From NCBI GenBank assembly GCA_009746045.1, contig RPFO01000065.1, positions 8,784,042 to 8,848,041 of the forward strand: a stretch of 64,000 nucleotides of DNA. The letters are read 5' to 3'. The DNA comes from Mesostigma viride (lineage: Eukaryota; Streptophyta; Mesostigmatophyceae; Mesostigmatales; Mesostigmataceae). The notes below the pieces were generated by a model, which ran no database searches, was not told where the DNA came from, and saw only the letters and a program-made list of their open reading frames with translations. Every line of letters starts with the position of its first letter. Position 1 is the stretch's first letter. A program made the position numbers and the translations under genes. Positions 37,556-63,814 of the stretch are shown here, piece after piece.

Positions 37556-38953
37556 AGAACACATAGACAACCTTGTCCTCATCAATCTTCTCCTTCTTCA
37601 CGTACACGGGCCCCCTGGCAGGTCAGTGGGCTGGGGGAGGTGGCAGCACGTTTGTGGCCAGGGGTCCGGCCCCCTCAGGTACTCCTGCTTGGGGACATCG
37701 TCGTCACCCTCCTATTTCTTGGCCTAGCTTGGGAGCCATCTTGGACTTGGTGTGTTTGAGACACCTGGATGGCCCCCCCTCCACCTTCTTGGGCTCCTCC
37801 TTGGACTACTCCTCGTTCTCAGCCTTGATCTCCTCCCTGACGTTCTTCCAGAATGTGTCTGCATCCCATGACTCAGTGGGCTCCTGCTCGATGGGCTCCT
37901 CCTTTGGCTCCTCCCCCTTGGCCTCCCCAGGCCTTCTTGGGCTTGGCCTTTCCCTTGACCTCCTTGGCCTCCTTCTTGGCCTTCTTCATGGCCTCCCTCT
38001 CGGCCTAGCTCCTCCTTCTCAACCTTCTGCCAGTACTGTTCTAAAGGGGTTGGTGTCTTGAAGTTTCTTATCAAAGCCCTTAGCCTGCCTCGCCCAGCTC
38101 CTGACCAGCTGGTCATTAGCTAAGTAAGCTGGTCATTAGCTAAGTCCAAGAAGCTAGCTTCTTGGACTTATCCTCCTCCTCCCCATCAGATTCCTCCACC
38201 CCCTCATATTCCTCCTCCTCCTTGACCTCCTCCCCCTCAGACTCCCTCCCCCTGCCGGGCCCCCTAGCTCCCCCTCCCCCGAGGTCCTCCTCAAGCTCCA
38301 GCTGGCGGACGATGAAGGGGTAATTAACCCTTGGGGTTGAAGATGGTGTCCTCGTTGTCCTCAGCCCTGAGAGCCTCCTTGCGCTGGCGGTACTCGTCCT
38401 GGAGAGCCGCCTTCAACTTCTTCGCCCTTGATCTCATTCTGCCTCAACTCCAACTGGAGGGGGGTGTCGTAGAGAACGTCGGCCTCGCAGGGGTCCTCAG
38501 GCCTGGGGGTGTTGGGGAAGGCGAAGGTGAAGTCCATGCACTTGACGCAGTGGTTCCTCTCCTAGTTGGCGTCTGGGATAATCTCCCACGGATGAGCCTC
38601 CTCATTGCACGTAGGGTAGCGGCAGGATTGTCCGTTATACCAGATGGGAGTGATCTCTCCCTTCTGCAAGGTGATGGGCAACACAAAAACAAAACAATGG
38701 GGGTCCATGATGTTAGAATCCAAAAGAGGAGCACGATGGTAAACTGAGAAATGCAAAAAAAACAAGTGGAAAGCAAGTTTACCTCGATCTTGTGCTCGAA
38801 CCGGATGCAATTGTCGACGTTTTCTCCGAAAACTTCGTCCAGCATGCGCAGTGGGAGCACCATATTGCACTGGTGGCAAATACTAATCCTTTCCGCGCGA
38901 GCGCTTTTCTTTGCCGTGAGCCTCTTATCAGACACTACATCCAACTTGAACTG
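37556..38953 (-). pseudogene. Zinc-finger-like protein pseudogene, not recognised
   Basis: Exon 38953-38783 encodes SICHQCNMVLPLRMLDEVFG. It is joined in phase 0 across a 119-bp GT-AG intron to an exon at 38663 giving KGEITPIWYNGQSCRYPTCN. A stop (TAG, 38562-38564) interrupts before RNHCVKCMDF. Downstream, coding-like text continues in shifting frames: an acidic run (KEEEEYEGVEESDGEEEDK), a Lys/Glu run (EAMKKAKKEAKEVKGKAK) and a clean end VYVKKEKIDEDKVVYVF plus stop near 37556. The spaced Cys pairs suggest zinc binding. The intron shows it is not a processed copy. Its 5' side abuts a retroelement at 38954, which probably truncated it. I do not recognise the family. Confidence 0.55.
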
Positions 38954-39060
38954 GTTAATAGTTTACACCCTCCTACCCTTGCAGGAAGTAGCCCAGAGTG
39001 TATTATAGGCCATATATTCTTCTCAGGGACATGTGAGCAGAACAAGAATTAATTAATTAA
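38954..39060 (+). repeat. Retroelement 3' end, plus orientation
   Basis: Carries CCCTTGCAGGAAGTAG, a TATAGGCCATAT box and a TTAA-repeat tail shared with the next feature. It is 5'-truncated to about 100 bp. Confidence 0.6.
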
Positions 39061-39240
39061 TTAATTAATTAATTAATTAAAATCATAGCTCCGTGGGGAG
39101 CTTATGTTACACATAGCCCTGAGAAAGGGGCATCTATATGGGTTTGTAATACAATCAGGGCGACAACCTGCAGGTGTAGGATGTCCAACAATCACCTGCT
39201 CTGGGTGCACAAGGTGCACCTGCACCGCCATGATGGTTTG
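39061..39240 (-). repeat. Retroelement 3' end, minus orientation
   Basis: Contains the same 3' UTR words as 546-1045, and the hairpin AGCTCC-GTGG-GGAGCT (39087-39102) next to the TTAA tract. It lies tail to tail with the preceding copy. Confidence 0.6.
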
Positions 39241-39496
39241 AACATGCCTCCTAAACAAGCACAAGCACACAAGGCGGCTTGAGGAGAGGGCCTAGAAGGC
39301 CTGCATGGCGGAACAAGAAGAGGTGGCAGAAGATTGTCCATGCAGGCCCACACGCCAGCCCCTGTGGGCAAGCCACCTCCCCCCAAGAGGGAGGGGCGTT
39401 TTGCTGAGTAGTGTAGTTAGGATCTTTCTAGACTAGATAGCTTAGAGTTAGGTTAGTTCGTTTACGCGGCTTCGCCCACCTCCACCCATCCAGTAA

Positions 39497-39545
39497 GGAA
39501 TATGTGCTACATGATCTCCCAACTGAGGCATGTTATAATATGTAA
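39497..39545 (+). repeat. Retroelement 3' tail, plus orientation
   Basis: ATATGTGCTACATGATCTCC, an imperfect hairpin and ATGTTATAAT, running into an A/T-rich tract shared with the minus-strand copy that follows. Confidence 0.55.
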
Positions 39546-40100
39546 ATTAGATTAAATTAAATTATAACATGCCTCCGTGGGGAGGTCATGTAGCACATAT
39601 TTCATGATGGATGGGGTGGAGGAAGCCGCGTGATCGAACTATCCTAACTCTATCTAGAAAATCCTAACTACACTACTCATGAATCAAAACGCCTCCTCCA
39701 CTTGGGGGGAGGTGGCTTGCCCACAGGGTCGGGCGTGTGCGCCTTGACAATCTTCTTCCACCGCGTCTTGTCCTGCATGGCAGTCCAAAGACGGGAGAGA
39801 GAGTGGATGCGGTGCTCAAACTGGGCTGGGACCACTAGGTCGTCCAGCAACATCTGAACGTAGTTGGTGACAGGTTTCCCTACCCTTTTGGGAATGTCCT
39901 TGGGGCCAGGCCAGGTCAGAATGTGCCGCCCTGGCTGTCCAAGCCGCTGGGGGCCGGCCAGACCAAGGGTGGTGTCGACCTGGCTGGTGCGGGCAAGGTG
40001 TCCTACAAATGCTATCCTACGCTGCCTAATCTCGTCCGAAACAGGAGGCATGCCATGATACAGAGACTCTGATGACGGACGCTCGGAAAAACCTACATTA
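39546..40100 (-). pseudogene. LINE ORF2 C-terminal fragment with 3' tail
   Basis: On the minus strand it encodes FSERPSSESLYHGM, SDEIRQRRIAFVGHLARTSQ, HILTWPGPKDIPKRVGKP, then RIHSLSRLWTAMQDKTRWKK and a stop. This is the C-terminal tail following LINE reverse transcriptases (RRL.-GH--R). Its 3' UTR ends in hairpin CCTCC-GTGG-GGAGG (39572-39585) and an AATTT tail. It is nearly identical to the plus-strand copy at 58.5 kb but truncated at a similar point. A short plus-strand tail fragment (about 40110-40140) borders its 5' end. Confidence 0.8.
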
Positions 40101-40145
40101 AGGATTATAATATGTAGGCATGTTATAATTTAATTTAACATGCAT

Positions 40146-41041
40146 GCCATGTTGCATGCAGCTAGAATCGGTGTATATATGAGTCGAGGGTAAACCATCT
40201 AGTCGTCCTGCTATAGCTCGATCTGTGCATCATGTAAGTCATATTTATAATATGGCTGGCCAGTGTGCATACTATGGTGGCATAATGGTGGCACTGGCCA
40301 GCTGGCACGCAGCGCTGACTAGTAGGAGACAAATATTCAAACATTACATCAAGTACATATAATAGAGGAGGGACAGCAATGCCATCTGGCTCACTGTGAT
40401 AGTTCAACTCAACGCAGTGATAATTTAACTCACCATACAAACACAATTCCTTCAATTGGCAGAGTCGATCTGACAAGTATCAAGCAGATCATAAGTGTAT
40501 ACATGCTCAGTGATTAATTCGGTCACCAGTACCACCCTGAGGGATGTGCAGCTTGATCTAGCTTGCTGGCCGGATGGCCTACTCCCTAGCCACTGCAAGT
40601 GTGCAAACCAGTCACTAACAACCATTACATGCCCTTGTCTGTTTCCCCGGGTGGCTTGTCTGGGAATGCCAGATGAGGCAATAGCCTCGTGTACTCTAAT
40701 CCAAGGTCTAGCTGGCGGTTACTGAGAAGAAAAGCAGGCGGCGACGAGCATCACGCCCTCCCTGGGAGCCCTAGTCGCAGCAGCGAGAGAATCAACAATC
40801 TCAGGAGCATGCAGCGGGAATAAAAGACAGGAGTTGCAGGAGAAGAAAACCGGGACAATCTTCCCAGGGCACCCTGACAAGCCCGAGCCACACATATGTG
40901 GGGCGGTGCAGACCCGCGACTTGCCCATCATTTACTGTGCAGATATTAAGAAGCCCTACCTGCATATCCATGACACAGCAGCTAGTAGAGGCCTGTAAGT
41001 TGCAGGAACTTCTCACAAGAGTCCGAGCCTACTCCCTCCTC
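40146..41041. other. Unassigned region downstream of DHFR-TS
   Basis: No exon, array or element end could be supported. It should contain the 3' UTR of DHFR-TS. Confidence 0.4.
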
Positions 41042-55385
<14,344 letters not shown>

Positions 55386-56751
55386 GCTTGCAGAAATGTG
55401 GCGGATTCCTGATGGCAATTCCATTGGCGAAGACCACAGCATGTGCCAACCGGGGTTCAGTGCTAGATGTGCGTTAGATGCTGGTCACACTTTGCCACTG
55501 TCCGAAAAGCTGTTTTGCATACAACGCGGTTTGAGGTATGAGCACGCGCATGATAGCAAACCCGTTTCTGCCAGCAGCGTGTTTTGTTGCGTCGCCTAGC
55601 ACTCTTGCGCAGCGACAGCGAGACGGTTTAATAGATACAAGACGTAAAACTGAGGAAACCCATACGCCGGGAGCTGTTTGATAGTGGGTGAAGTTTCCAC
55701 AGGAAAGCACGGGGCGTGTATGAATTTCGTGCCGCTTGCGACATGAGTTTTTGCCAGCATACCTTTGGAGAGCTTTGGGCGTTTTCTCCCGAAATATACA
55801 ACGCTGCGACTAAGAAGAGTAGATAATTGAACGCCAGGAGCTTGCAAAATTCTCATGACATATTCAGCATCTTGCCTGTCCGCAATTTCCTTGCAACGCA
55901 GGCAAAGCTGCATCCACGGGCTCGCTTGCTGCTCCCCCCTATCACGAAAATGGCCCTCGAATTATTTGACACGGTCGCGGGCTTGCAGTAATTTCGCGCC
56001 AATTTTCCGTTTGGCCACTGCAGGCACGCTGCCCCTGAGCTGCCTGAGCTCTGAAGTAGGAATAGCGGGAAATTTGAGTCGCAGGCGTGGCGCGACAACA
56101 CATCCTGTCAATAATGTTGTGATGAAAGACACAGTGTTGAGACTTGAGCGTAATAAGCTTACTGATGAATATGAGTGTAAGCTTATAACTATAAGCCCCT
56201 TATTTCCTAGTCAAGTAGTTAGTAGGGCCTGGTGAGTGGACTGTGGAGCGTGGTGTCCGGTCGTAAGTGGCTAATACTGAATACAGTACAGTACAAGTCC
56301 AGACTCCAAAATCAGTCAGTCAGTCAGAAAAATGAGTAAACTGTAAATAGCGTGAAGTCATATTAGCTAGTCTGCATACCTATCTGCAAGCCCTTATTAG
56401 TTATTACCTAACCCTGACCTAACTGCAAAATTCCTGAGTTCTCTCATCTCTGATGCACGACACTGACGACAGTCGACAAGACTCACAACTCACAAGAGGC
56501 TGACAATGATAACACGTAGATACAACAGTGATCACAGAGACTCCTTGCAGGCAATGCGCACGTGCTGTGACCCGCGAGAGAACGTTCATATCGGGCATTT
56601 TATTTCTTTGGCCTGGCACGGTTCAGCGGACAACCACGATTGGTCTCCTGCGTTTGTCAACGAGAAAGTAGACTGCAACGTTTAAAGAAGTGTGACGTTG
56701 TTTACTGACTGCAACGTTTAAAGAAGTGTGACGTTGTTAACATAACAAAAA
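55386..56751. other. Intergenic region between DHFR-TS and the plastid-type gene
   Basis: The flanking genes diverge, so both promoters should be here. A 46-bp direct repeat containing GACTGCAACGTTTAAAGAAG lies at about 56660-56740, just upstream of the plus-strand ATG. CAGT repeats lie at 56316-56328. No other gene was recognised. Confidence 0.5.
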
Positions 56752-57991
56752 ATGGTTAGCATTTTCCCGACAGCGACGACCCCCTTCACAGGCATGCGCT
56801 TGGATTCAGCCAAGTCCAAGACCTTAATAAGGCCACACCACCGTGTATCACTAGCGAGCGTACAGAATGGTGCGGTGCCATCTTCGGTCCGGCTAAACAC
56901 AGGGAAGGACTGTGAGCTGGGGATCTCCATTTTCCCGAATTTCTCTTACAATGCTGCTGGCGGTGGTGGCACAGGGAAGGTCACGGGTGTGTCCAAAGAT
57001 GGCAGGGAAGTCCACTTTAGCTTTGACCAATCCTCCATCGCCATCCCGCCCTTGGATTTCAATAGCACGCGGTTCCTCGGGATTCCGCTCCCACCTCCTC
57101 TCCGGATCGACATTATCACCAAAAGCCTGGCGGGCACTGCTGACATGCAGTCCGGCAAGGTAGGCCGACGCTTGCGTGTTAAATGGCTGCCTGGCGTGCC
57201 TGCAGCCCTGACATAGCCTCGCAGGGATCCCACGTTGTATACAAATTTGCTGATTAATGGACATGAGTATGGAGCAGTTTTATGGTTGCGCCATATTCGC
57301 AGGCCATATGGCGACGTCGTTACGGGGCTATGCGATAGCAGCCAATTACTTAGGGTTATCAGATTGTGTCTACCCCCTTCACGGAGTTTCGTCAGCAAGA
57401 AGCACCGGGCATTCCGGTATTCGCCCTTGTCGCCATGGGTTTTGTGAGGTTGCCCTTGGTGATGTTGGTCACAGCGACATAAGTTGACGCCTTGTAAACC
57501 ACTTTTGGAGTCAAATACTTTTGGAGGAAGTGCCCTCACGTGGACTGCTACTGTTGGACACTAAGCATGGTTGTTTATTCTCATACATGTGTGTCACGTA
57601 GATGCGCCTATTCTACCTATTCCTTCCTGAAAAAGTTCAGGACGTTGAAAACGCATGCTGCTGTGCTGATCTATTCTTCTTATTCTATATATGCAATCGC
57701 ATTGCGGGACAGGTGGAATTGGATTTTGATGCTGAGTTCTGCTTTTCGGCCGGCCCGCTGTACAAGGCAGCGCCCCTCTCCGTCATCACCAGGCTGACCA
57801 CTGAGTCCTCCCAAGGCACTATGCGCGGGGGTGTGGGTGAGAGGCGTGTCGCATCGGGGGCGCGAGAGGGAACCTGCAAGCTCGTTGGAGTGGCGACGGT
57901 GCCCAAAGTGGATGACTTTGTGTTGAATACTTTCTTACAATTGCCCACTGAAGCGTTGGCGGTCCTGGCAGCCAGTATCGAGTTTTCTTAG
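56752..57991 (+). CDS. Plastid-targeted-type protein of unknown function, two exons
   Basis: Exons 56752-57159 and 57713-57991 (GT-AG, phase 0) encode 228 aa. The first 45 or so residues are rich in Ser, Thr, Arg and Lys and nearly free of acidic residues, as in a chloroplast transit peptide. The mature part has SIFPNFSYNAAGGGGTGKV, SIAIPPLDFNSTRFLGIPLP, VELDFDAEFCFSAGPLYKAP-like PLYKAAPL, then GTCKLVGVATVPKVDDFVLN and FLQLPTEALAVLA. From memory this resembles an uncharacterised protein family conserved in land plants and algae, but I cannot name it. No catalytic motif or membrane segment is evident. The ATG was chosen because it begins the transit-like leader; the protein looks complete. Confidence 0.75.
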
Positions 57992-58529
57992 TTGGACTTC
58001 ATAGATAATGTCTAGACAGGCTGGTAATAGTGGACCAAATGCTGATGGTTACGTGAGATACGTACGAAGGCTGGCCACCTCATGATGCTTGGCCAGTGTA
58101 TTATTGATTCATATTGCGTTTGAACCTCCTAGCTATGGCGACACAGGCCGGGCTGGGCTGCATGCCATCTGATGCCACACTGGCTGCCGGCCACTCACTA
58201 TATTAGAAGTGTTAACATCTGTAGAAGTAAGCATTAGCCTGTCAGGACTATTCTCCAGCCTGTTCGATGGTTGCCTCATTGTTTAGTACAAGCACGGATC
58301 TGGAAATGAGCTCCGTTAATGAATGAATGAGCTCCATGGCCCCAAACAACTTAGGGGCTAGCAAAACTACAGTGACCGCATTGAAACTTTTTTGTCATCG
58401 AACAAACATAGTTTTCCATACCTATACATGCGCCCGTTGCTGACGTACATCTGCCTGAACGCCACACGTGGCATTCGCACAATCAGATACTGCGTCAATT
58501 ATTGGGTTCTTTAAAAAATGCAGCATATA
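57992..58529. other. Region downstream of the plastid-type gene
   Basis: Presumably its 3' UTR and spacer up to the LINE fragment. It has a GAGCTCC-type inverted pair around GAATGAATGA (58309-58337) reminiscent of a degraded retroelement tail. Confidence 0.35.
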
Positions 58530-59138
58530 TGCGCAACCGGAAAGGATGCTCCGGCAGGTCCTTAATGTAGGTTTTTCCGAGCGTCCGTCATCAGAGTCTT
58601 TGTACCATGGCATGCCCCGTGTTTCGGACGAGATTAGGCAGCGTAGGATAGCATTTGTAGGACACCTTGCACGCACCAGCCAGGTCGACACCACCCTCGG
58701 TCTGGCCGGCCCCCAGCGGCTTGGACAGCCAGGGCGGCACATTCTGACCTGGCCTGGCCCCAAGGACATTCCCAAAAGGGTAGGGAAACCTGTCACGAAC
58801 TACGTTCAGATGTTGCTGGACGACCTAGTGGTCCCAGCCCAGTTTGAGCACCGCATCCACTCTCTCTCCCGTCTTTGGACTGCCATGCAGGACAAGACGC
58901 GGTGGAAGAAGATTGTCAAGGCGCACACGCCCGACCCTGTGGGCAAGCCACCTCCCCCCAAGCGGAGGAGGCGTTTTGATGATGAGTAGTGCAGTTAGGA
59001 TTTTCTAGATAGAGTTAGGATAGTTCGATCACGCGGCTTCCTCCACCCCATCCATCATGAAATATGTGCTACATGACCTCCCCACGGAGGCATGTTATAA
59101 TTTAATTTAATTTAATTTTAATTTAATATGCGCAACCA
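58530..59138 (+). pseudogene. LINE ORF2 C-terminal fragment with 3' tail
   Basis: Plus-strand copy of the fragment at 39.5-40.1 kb: MLRQVLNVGFSERPSSESLY, SDEIRQRRIAFVGHLARTSQ, PKDIPKRVGKPVTNYVQMLL and a Pro/Arg end PPPPKRRRRFDDE-stop (58987-58989). The 3' UTR ends in hairpin CCTCC-CCAC-GGAGG (59077-59090), then ATGTTATAATTTAATTTAAT. It is 5'-truncated, as target-primed insertions usually are. The frame is open to the end, so it is young. Confidence 0.8.
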
Positions 59139-59903
59139 CTCAGACAACTCTAGTCCTTCCACAACTTTCGAACACCATTTGTCCAAGAACATTTGTCTTC
59201 AGTGACACACCCATGTCGCTGGGTGGTGTCGTGTGCTGTGTTTCTGTGAACACCATGCATGCCACATAAAAGAACCTGAGTAGTACAGCCTTTGTAAAGA
59301 CTCAGCTTGTTGAGGGGGACAACCTAATTGATGTCAGACCTGGTATAGTACTTCGTGACATGCCGGCCTTGAGCATGCATGCCCGCAAGCACTACGGTAC
59401 AGTTCTTGAAAAATGCTTTATCAAGGTGACAACCAGCGCAGGCCAGAAATCAGGAGAATCCGGACAGTACAGTTCTTGTAAAAATGCTTTACACATGTTG
59501 TCGCTGTGTGTACTGATACGAATGTTATGGCATGCGTGAAACATAGTCATGGTTCCAATCAAAGGTCCCAGCATTGACAGCTGGTCAGCTGGCAAGTTGG
59601 CCAGCAGTACAGGTGATAACAAGCAGTACTGATAAATGTTACATGTATGTCTGCTCCTTCACGCCCAGATCCAAGTACTTGTCCACGGTACCGCATTCAA
59701 ACAGTCCTGTTGGATCCAGTCCTTCAGTTAGCGTCTGTCATTGTATATTTTGACCAAGACTGCACTGTGCTGTGAAGGGAACACCCAAGTTTTGCGCTAC
59801 CACCATGGTCCTTCACCCACCTTGACCAGTCATGGACATGTTCTAAGTGATACATGTTTGTGGAAATACAGTCGGGGTACGTGCTCCGTCCCATCATGTC
59901 TGT
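59139..59903. other. Unassigned region between LINE and SINE-like copies
   Basis: Contains an internal direct repeat (GTACAGTTCTTGAAAAATGC at about 59398 and a variant at 59467). No gene was recognised. Confidence 0.4.
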
Positions 59904-60155
59904 TCTGATCAGACACTCCGCAAAGGTGAAAACCTTTGCGTTCAGTGCCAGGCCGCGGAAAACGCGGAAAACGCGATCTGCAAATGAATCCGACCGGAAT
60001 CGAACTGGGGACCTCTCGCACCAATTTTGCTGACTATAGGACGGACGTCTCCGGTTACCATGGCATCGCCAACTTACACCTACAGTCATCCGCAAAAGTT
60101 CTCCTGTCCGGGGAGTGATGCAAGCCTTTCGGATTTGGTACTAGATAAATCACTC
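59904..60155 (-). mobile_element. SINE-like element, single full copy
   Basis: 252 bp, nearly identical to 36884-37135. It is flanked by GTCTGT on both sides (59898-59903 and 60156-60161). The minus strand carries the B-box-like AGTTCGATTCC and ends in the hairpin closed by GCAAAGGT and ACCTTTGC. A second arm pair, CCGCG-GAAAA-CGCGG on the plus strand, lies beside it. Confidence 0.7.
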
Positions 60156-60161
60156 GTCTGT

Positions 60162-61395
60162 ATTCATGTCCCACTACGTCCAACATTATCGCAAGCCAAC
60201 CCCCTCGGTATTCGTCCGTATTCGTGTCCGAGCAGGTCAACGTCCGGTCAGTGTTCACTGGTCGACATTGTCGCACGTGACGTGCATGCATGTTGTCGTG
60301 GTCGACATCTGCGGTCCGAGGTTGCAGCCAAGTCGTAAATTCAATACACCCCCCCAGTGCCGGGGATATAGTCAGGTAACCCGTAACCACCATCGTGAGC
60401 AATCCCTTGAGCTAGCAACCCTTTGTACCAGGGGCAGTCTCGGTCAGAGTGGCAGGTCAGGCATCCCACAACCGACGATAGTGTGTAGGGTCACAAGAAC
60501 GTGGTAAGTTGGTTTAGCAAACTAACTGCCCGAAGAGAGTCAGGGGGGGAGGCACGTTTCAACCTGCAGGTTTTCCCACCCAAGAAGACCTGCTGACCAA
60601 GGCAACAGGCTTCATTGGGGGGGAACTTGAGGACAAACACGTGGCAGAATCACATGCAACTCAACCATCACGTGCTGTCTCCTAATTTAGCCAGCATGGC
60701 GTGACGGGAAAAACACAAGTCACTGCCGATCAGAATGTCGGACCCCTTTCCCCCAATCCCCTGAATGGTGCGCCCTCCCAGAAGAAAGCAGCCACAGGCA
60801 TGCAAGTGTATGTGGTGATTTCCAAAACAATAAACCAGGCAAGCCTCGCTCCTTCACGAGTAGGAAACCACAGGGCAATACATAGAAAATAGTCAGCAGC
60901 ACACATATGGACGCCATGCGCAAGCCCGGCCAGCCTGATAGCTAGGAGTCTTAACTCTTCATCGAAGGCCTGAGCATGTCCATGAGCAGCTTAGCACAGG
61001 GCTGACATCAGATGATACCACCTTAACAAAATAACTGGGCCAAACCACTCCCCTCTCGAAATACAGCTAAGAAAATGCCGGCATTACGATACGATGCAAT
61101 AATGGGTCAGGAAGAAGGTGGAAGGTAGAAAAAATCTACTAGCATGCACCCCACCACAACAAGAACATCGCCCCAAGTCCAGGCAGACAAAGTGCTTCGG
61201 CAGAAAAGGCAAAGCACGGCGAAACGTGAAGCTCAAGCATCCCCTCTATCAAATCTAGGTAGATCTCACTTTTGCAAGGCTGCATAACCTCCACAAACCT
61301 GCAAAAACTACACAAACCTGCAAAACCTACAGGGCCGGCCTAATCAGGGCACAGCCCGGATAGGTATGGCCATCGCGATAATGTGCACCCCCACC
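60162..61395. other. Region downstream of the RBM45-like gene
   Basis: Part of it should be the 3' UTR of the minus-strand gene ending at 61396. No exon, RNA gene or repeat array was identified. Confidence 0.4.
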
Positions 61396-63814
61396 TTACG
61401 CCGTGTCCACACGCTGCCTCTTGCGTGAGTCCTGCGACCCTGGCGGATCCGCCACCATCACTTTGAGCCGAGACCCAAACAGCTCAGCGCCGTTGAAGTT
61501 GATCACCGCGAGCTGCGCGCTCTGCGAGTTGTTGTACTGCGAAGCGCAACACAGGATGCGCCGGACACAGGGAGCATCGGTATGTAGGTTTACATGAATG
61601 ACCAAATGTTTGGTTATCAGAAAATGTACGTTTACATGAATGACCACAGGTTTGGTTATGTAAAAATGTATTTTTTCATGAATGACCAGAGGTTTGGTTA
61701 TCGAACGAACCGGGGGCAAAGAAATAGTTCACAATGGGCGTGAACCATGCCCGCACTTGAAAGCCCAAGTTATGGCTGTTCTGGAGGGCAGACAGCCCAT
61801 TCCTCACATTCACCTACATCAACGCTCTTGAGACGCCGCCCCTACCCTCACGATCCTTAAGTCAAGCATGTTCCCTCTCATTCCTTATCCCTCATATAGC
61901 CCTTACCTGAATTGACAAAGCAATCCATCCTTCTCTGCATGCCCCGTTCCATCCCTATCCAAACCACCCACCCAAGATACCTCCCTATCCAAACCACCCA
62001 CCCTAGATACATCCCTATCCAAACCACCCACCCTAGATACATCCCTATCCAAACCACCCAACCTAGATACATCCCTATCCAAACCACCCACCCTAGATAC
62101 ATCCCTATCCAAACCACCCACCCTATAGACCACCGCCATTCCACTCTCTCTGCCAAAACTATACATTTCTTTTTCCCATGTCCCCTCCATATTGCCACTC
62201 TTCCTCCCAGGCACCTCATGTCAACACAACCGTGGCCCCCACTCATGTACGGAGACTGCTGCCACTACCCTCCCCACCTCATCTTCCCTCCAGCCTCCCA
62301 GCATCGCTGGCTGTCCCCTCCATCCCCCCCGCCCCGGTCTCCTAAACTTGACCTATTCCCCCCCCGCCCTTCTCCTCACCTTGACCTATCCCCCCCCCCC
62401 CCCTTCTCCTCACCTTGACATAGCCGTAGTTCTTCCCTGGCTGCAAGCGTGCGTACTCCAGCCCAGGGCAGCGCGCAAATATCTCCTGGAGCAGGCCATC
62501 GGAGATGGGTTTTGACGCCACCACGAAAAGGCGCGAGTCGGGCGCGTCGTCTGCACGGTGGTCGCGCCCGCGGTCCTTCTGCTGCTCCCCGCACCGCCAC
62601 GCAGGGGCAGATGGGCAGACACACATACACACACAACGAACAAAACACAGACAGACACACACACACACACACATGAGCAGACGCAAGCGCCCACAGCCAT
62701 GGCTAAGGCCACGCGCATACCAAGCCCAGTACCATGCCCAGCAACATCACCCGGCAAGTGGGGAACACCTGGAACGAGGTTACTATGCCGTGTGTATGCG
62801 TGATGGAATGACATCAGGTATATCAGCCAGGGGGTCTCAAGGTATCGGGGTGCCCGAGAACAGCGGTTTTTAGTGCCTGCAACAAGGGGACGCTACTTAG
62901 CGAGCTGAGCTCGTTGGCTACAAGGGCCATGGGGAATGAAAGGCAACAACGAGGGCCACGGGGAATGGAAGGCAACAAGAATGGAAGCCATACCAGGATA
63001 CCCTCAAGGCAATGCCCCTAATCTCTGAGCCCCTCAGCGAGATGGCGCCGGCGGCATCCAAATGGCCAGAGAAGAGGGTGAACACACATGTTACAAAACT
63101 ACCCGCATGGTGCAAACAAAAGATGTCTACGGTGGCAGCGTAAGCGACGGATAGCTTGAGCAGAAAGTGATGGACTCCATTAGCACCACAACAAGATTTA
63201 GGGAGGCAGAGATGGTCAGCAACATAACAGCCGCATGAGAAACCGGCTTGTTACAAGCTAGGGCTAGACATCAGTCAACGTCTGAGACACAGAAGCGAAC
63301 ACTGCCAGTGGGGGGCAGACAAACGCACACAGAAGTGATTTGCTCCACAGTGTCCATACAGTGTCCACAGTGTCCACAGTGTCCGCATAGTGTCCATACT
63401 GCACAATGTTCCTTAGTTTCCCGCATAGTGTCCATTGTGCGCGCATCGTCGTCAATGGCCAGATCGTGCCCGCATCGTGTCCAGATAGTGCCCATGGTCC
63501 ATAGTGTCCACAAAGTGCCCACAAAGTGTCCACCTAGTGTCCAACTGTCCATAGCGTCCACATGGTTGTCGCGCAGTCTCCTTGGTGTCTGCAAAATGTT
63601 TATAATTTCCACATCATGCCCCTAGTGATGTCATGTCCTTTGCTTACAGACAATGCCATGCTTCACTCACCCCTGCCATGTCTAGTCCGGCCGAGCCAGG
63701 GAGTCCCCCCAAGCCGCCCAGTGCCCCAAGGCCACCAAGCCCTCCCAGACCACCCAGGCCACCCACGGGGCCGGCGCCTGGTAACGAGAGCATGTGTGCG
63801 AAATTGTCCCGCAT
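61396..63814 (-). CDS. RBM45-like RNA-binding protein, 3' part of gene
   Basis: Predicted exons 63814-63671, about 62584-62414 and 61536-61396 (GT-AG, phase 0). The first is a Gly/Leu-rich linker (MRDNFAHMLSLPGAG, then GGL repeats). The second opens a C-terminal RRM with RNP2 (RLFVVAS), KPISDGLLQEIFARCPGLEY and RNP1 (GKNYGYVK). The RNP1 is completed by the last exon (YNNSQSAQLAVINFNGAELF, GSRLKVMVADPP) and a basic end SRKRQRVDTA-stop. Layout and ending resemble the last RRM of animal RBM45, where LKVMLADSP and KRQR also close the protein. Other multi-RRM proteins remain possible. Upstream exons with further RRMs should lie to the right of the window. The acceptor of the middle exon may be 3 bp further on. 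Confidence 0.7.
61945..62130. repeat. 30-bp tandem repeat, six copies
   Basis: Units of ATCCCTATCCAAACCACCCA followed by CCCTAGATAC, in the last intron of the RBM45-like gene. Confidence 0.92.
63345..63560. repeat. Degenerate 9-bp GTGTCCACA / GTGTCCATA repeat
   Basis: About twenty diverged units in an intron of the RBM45-like gene. Confidence 0.85.
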
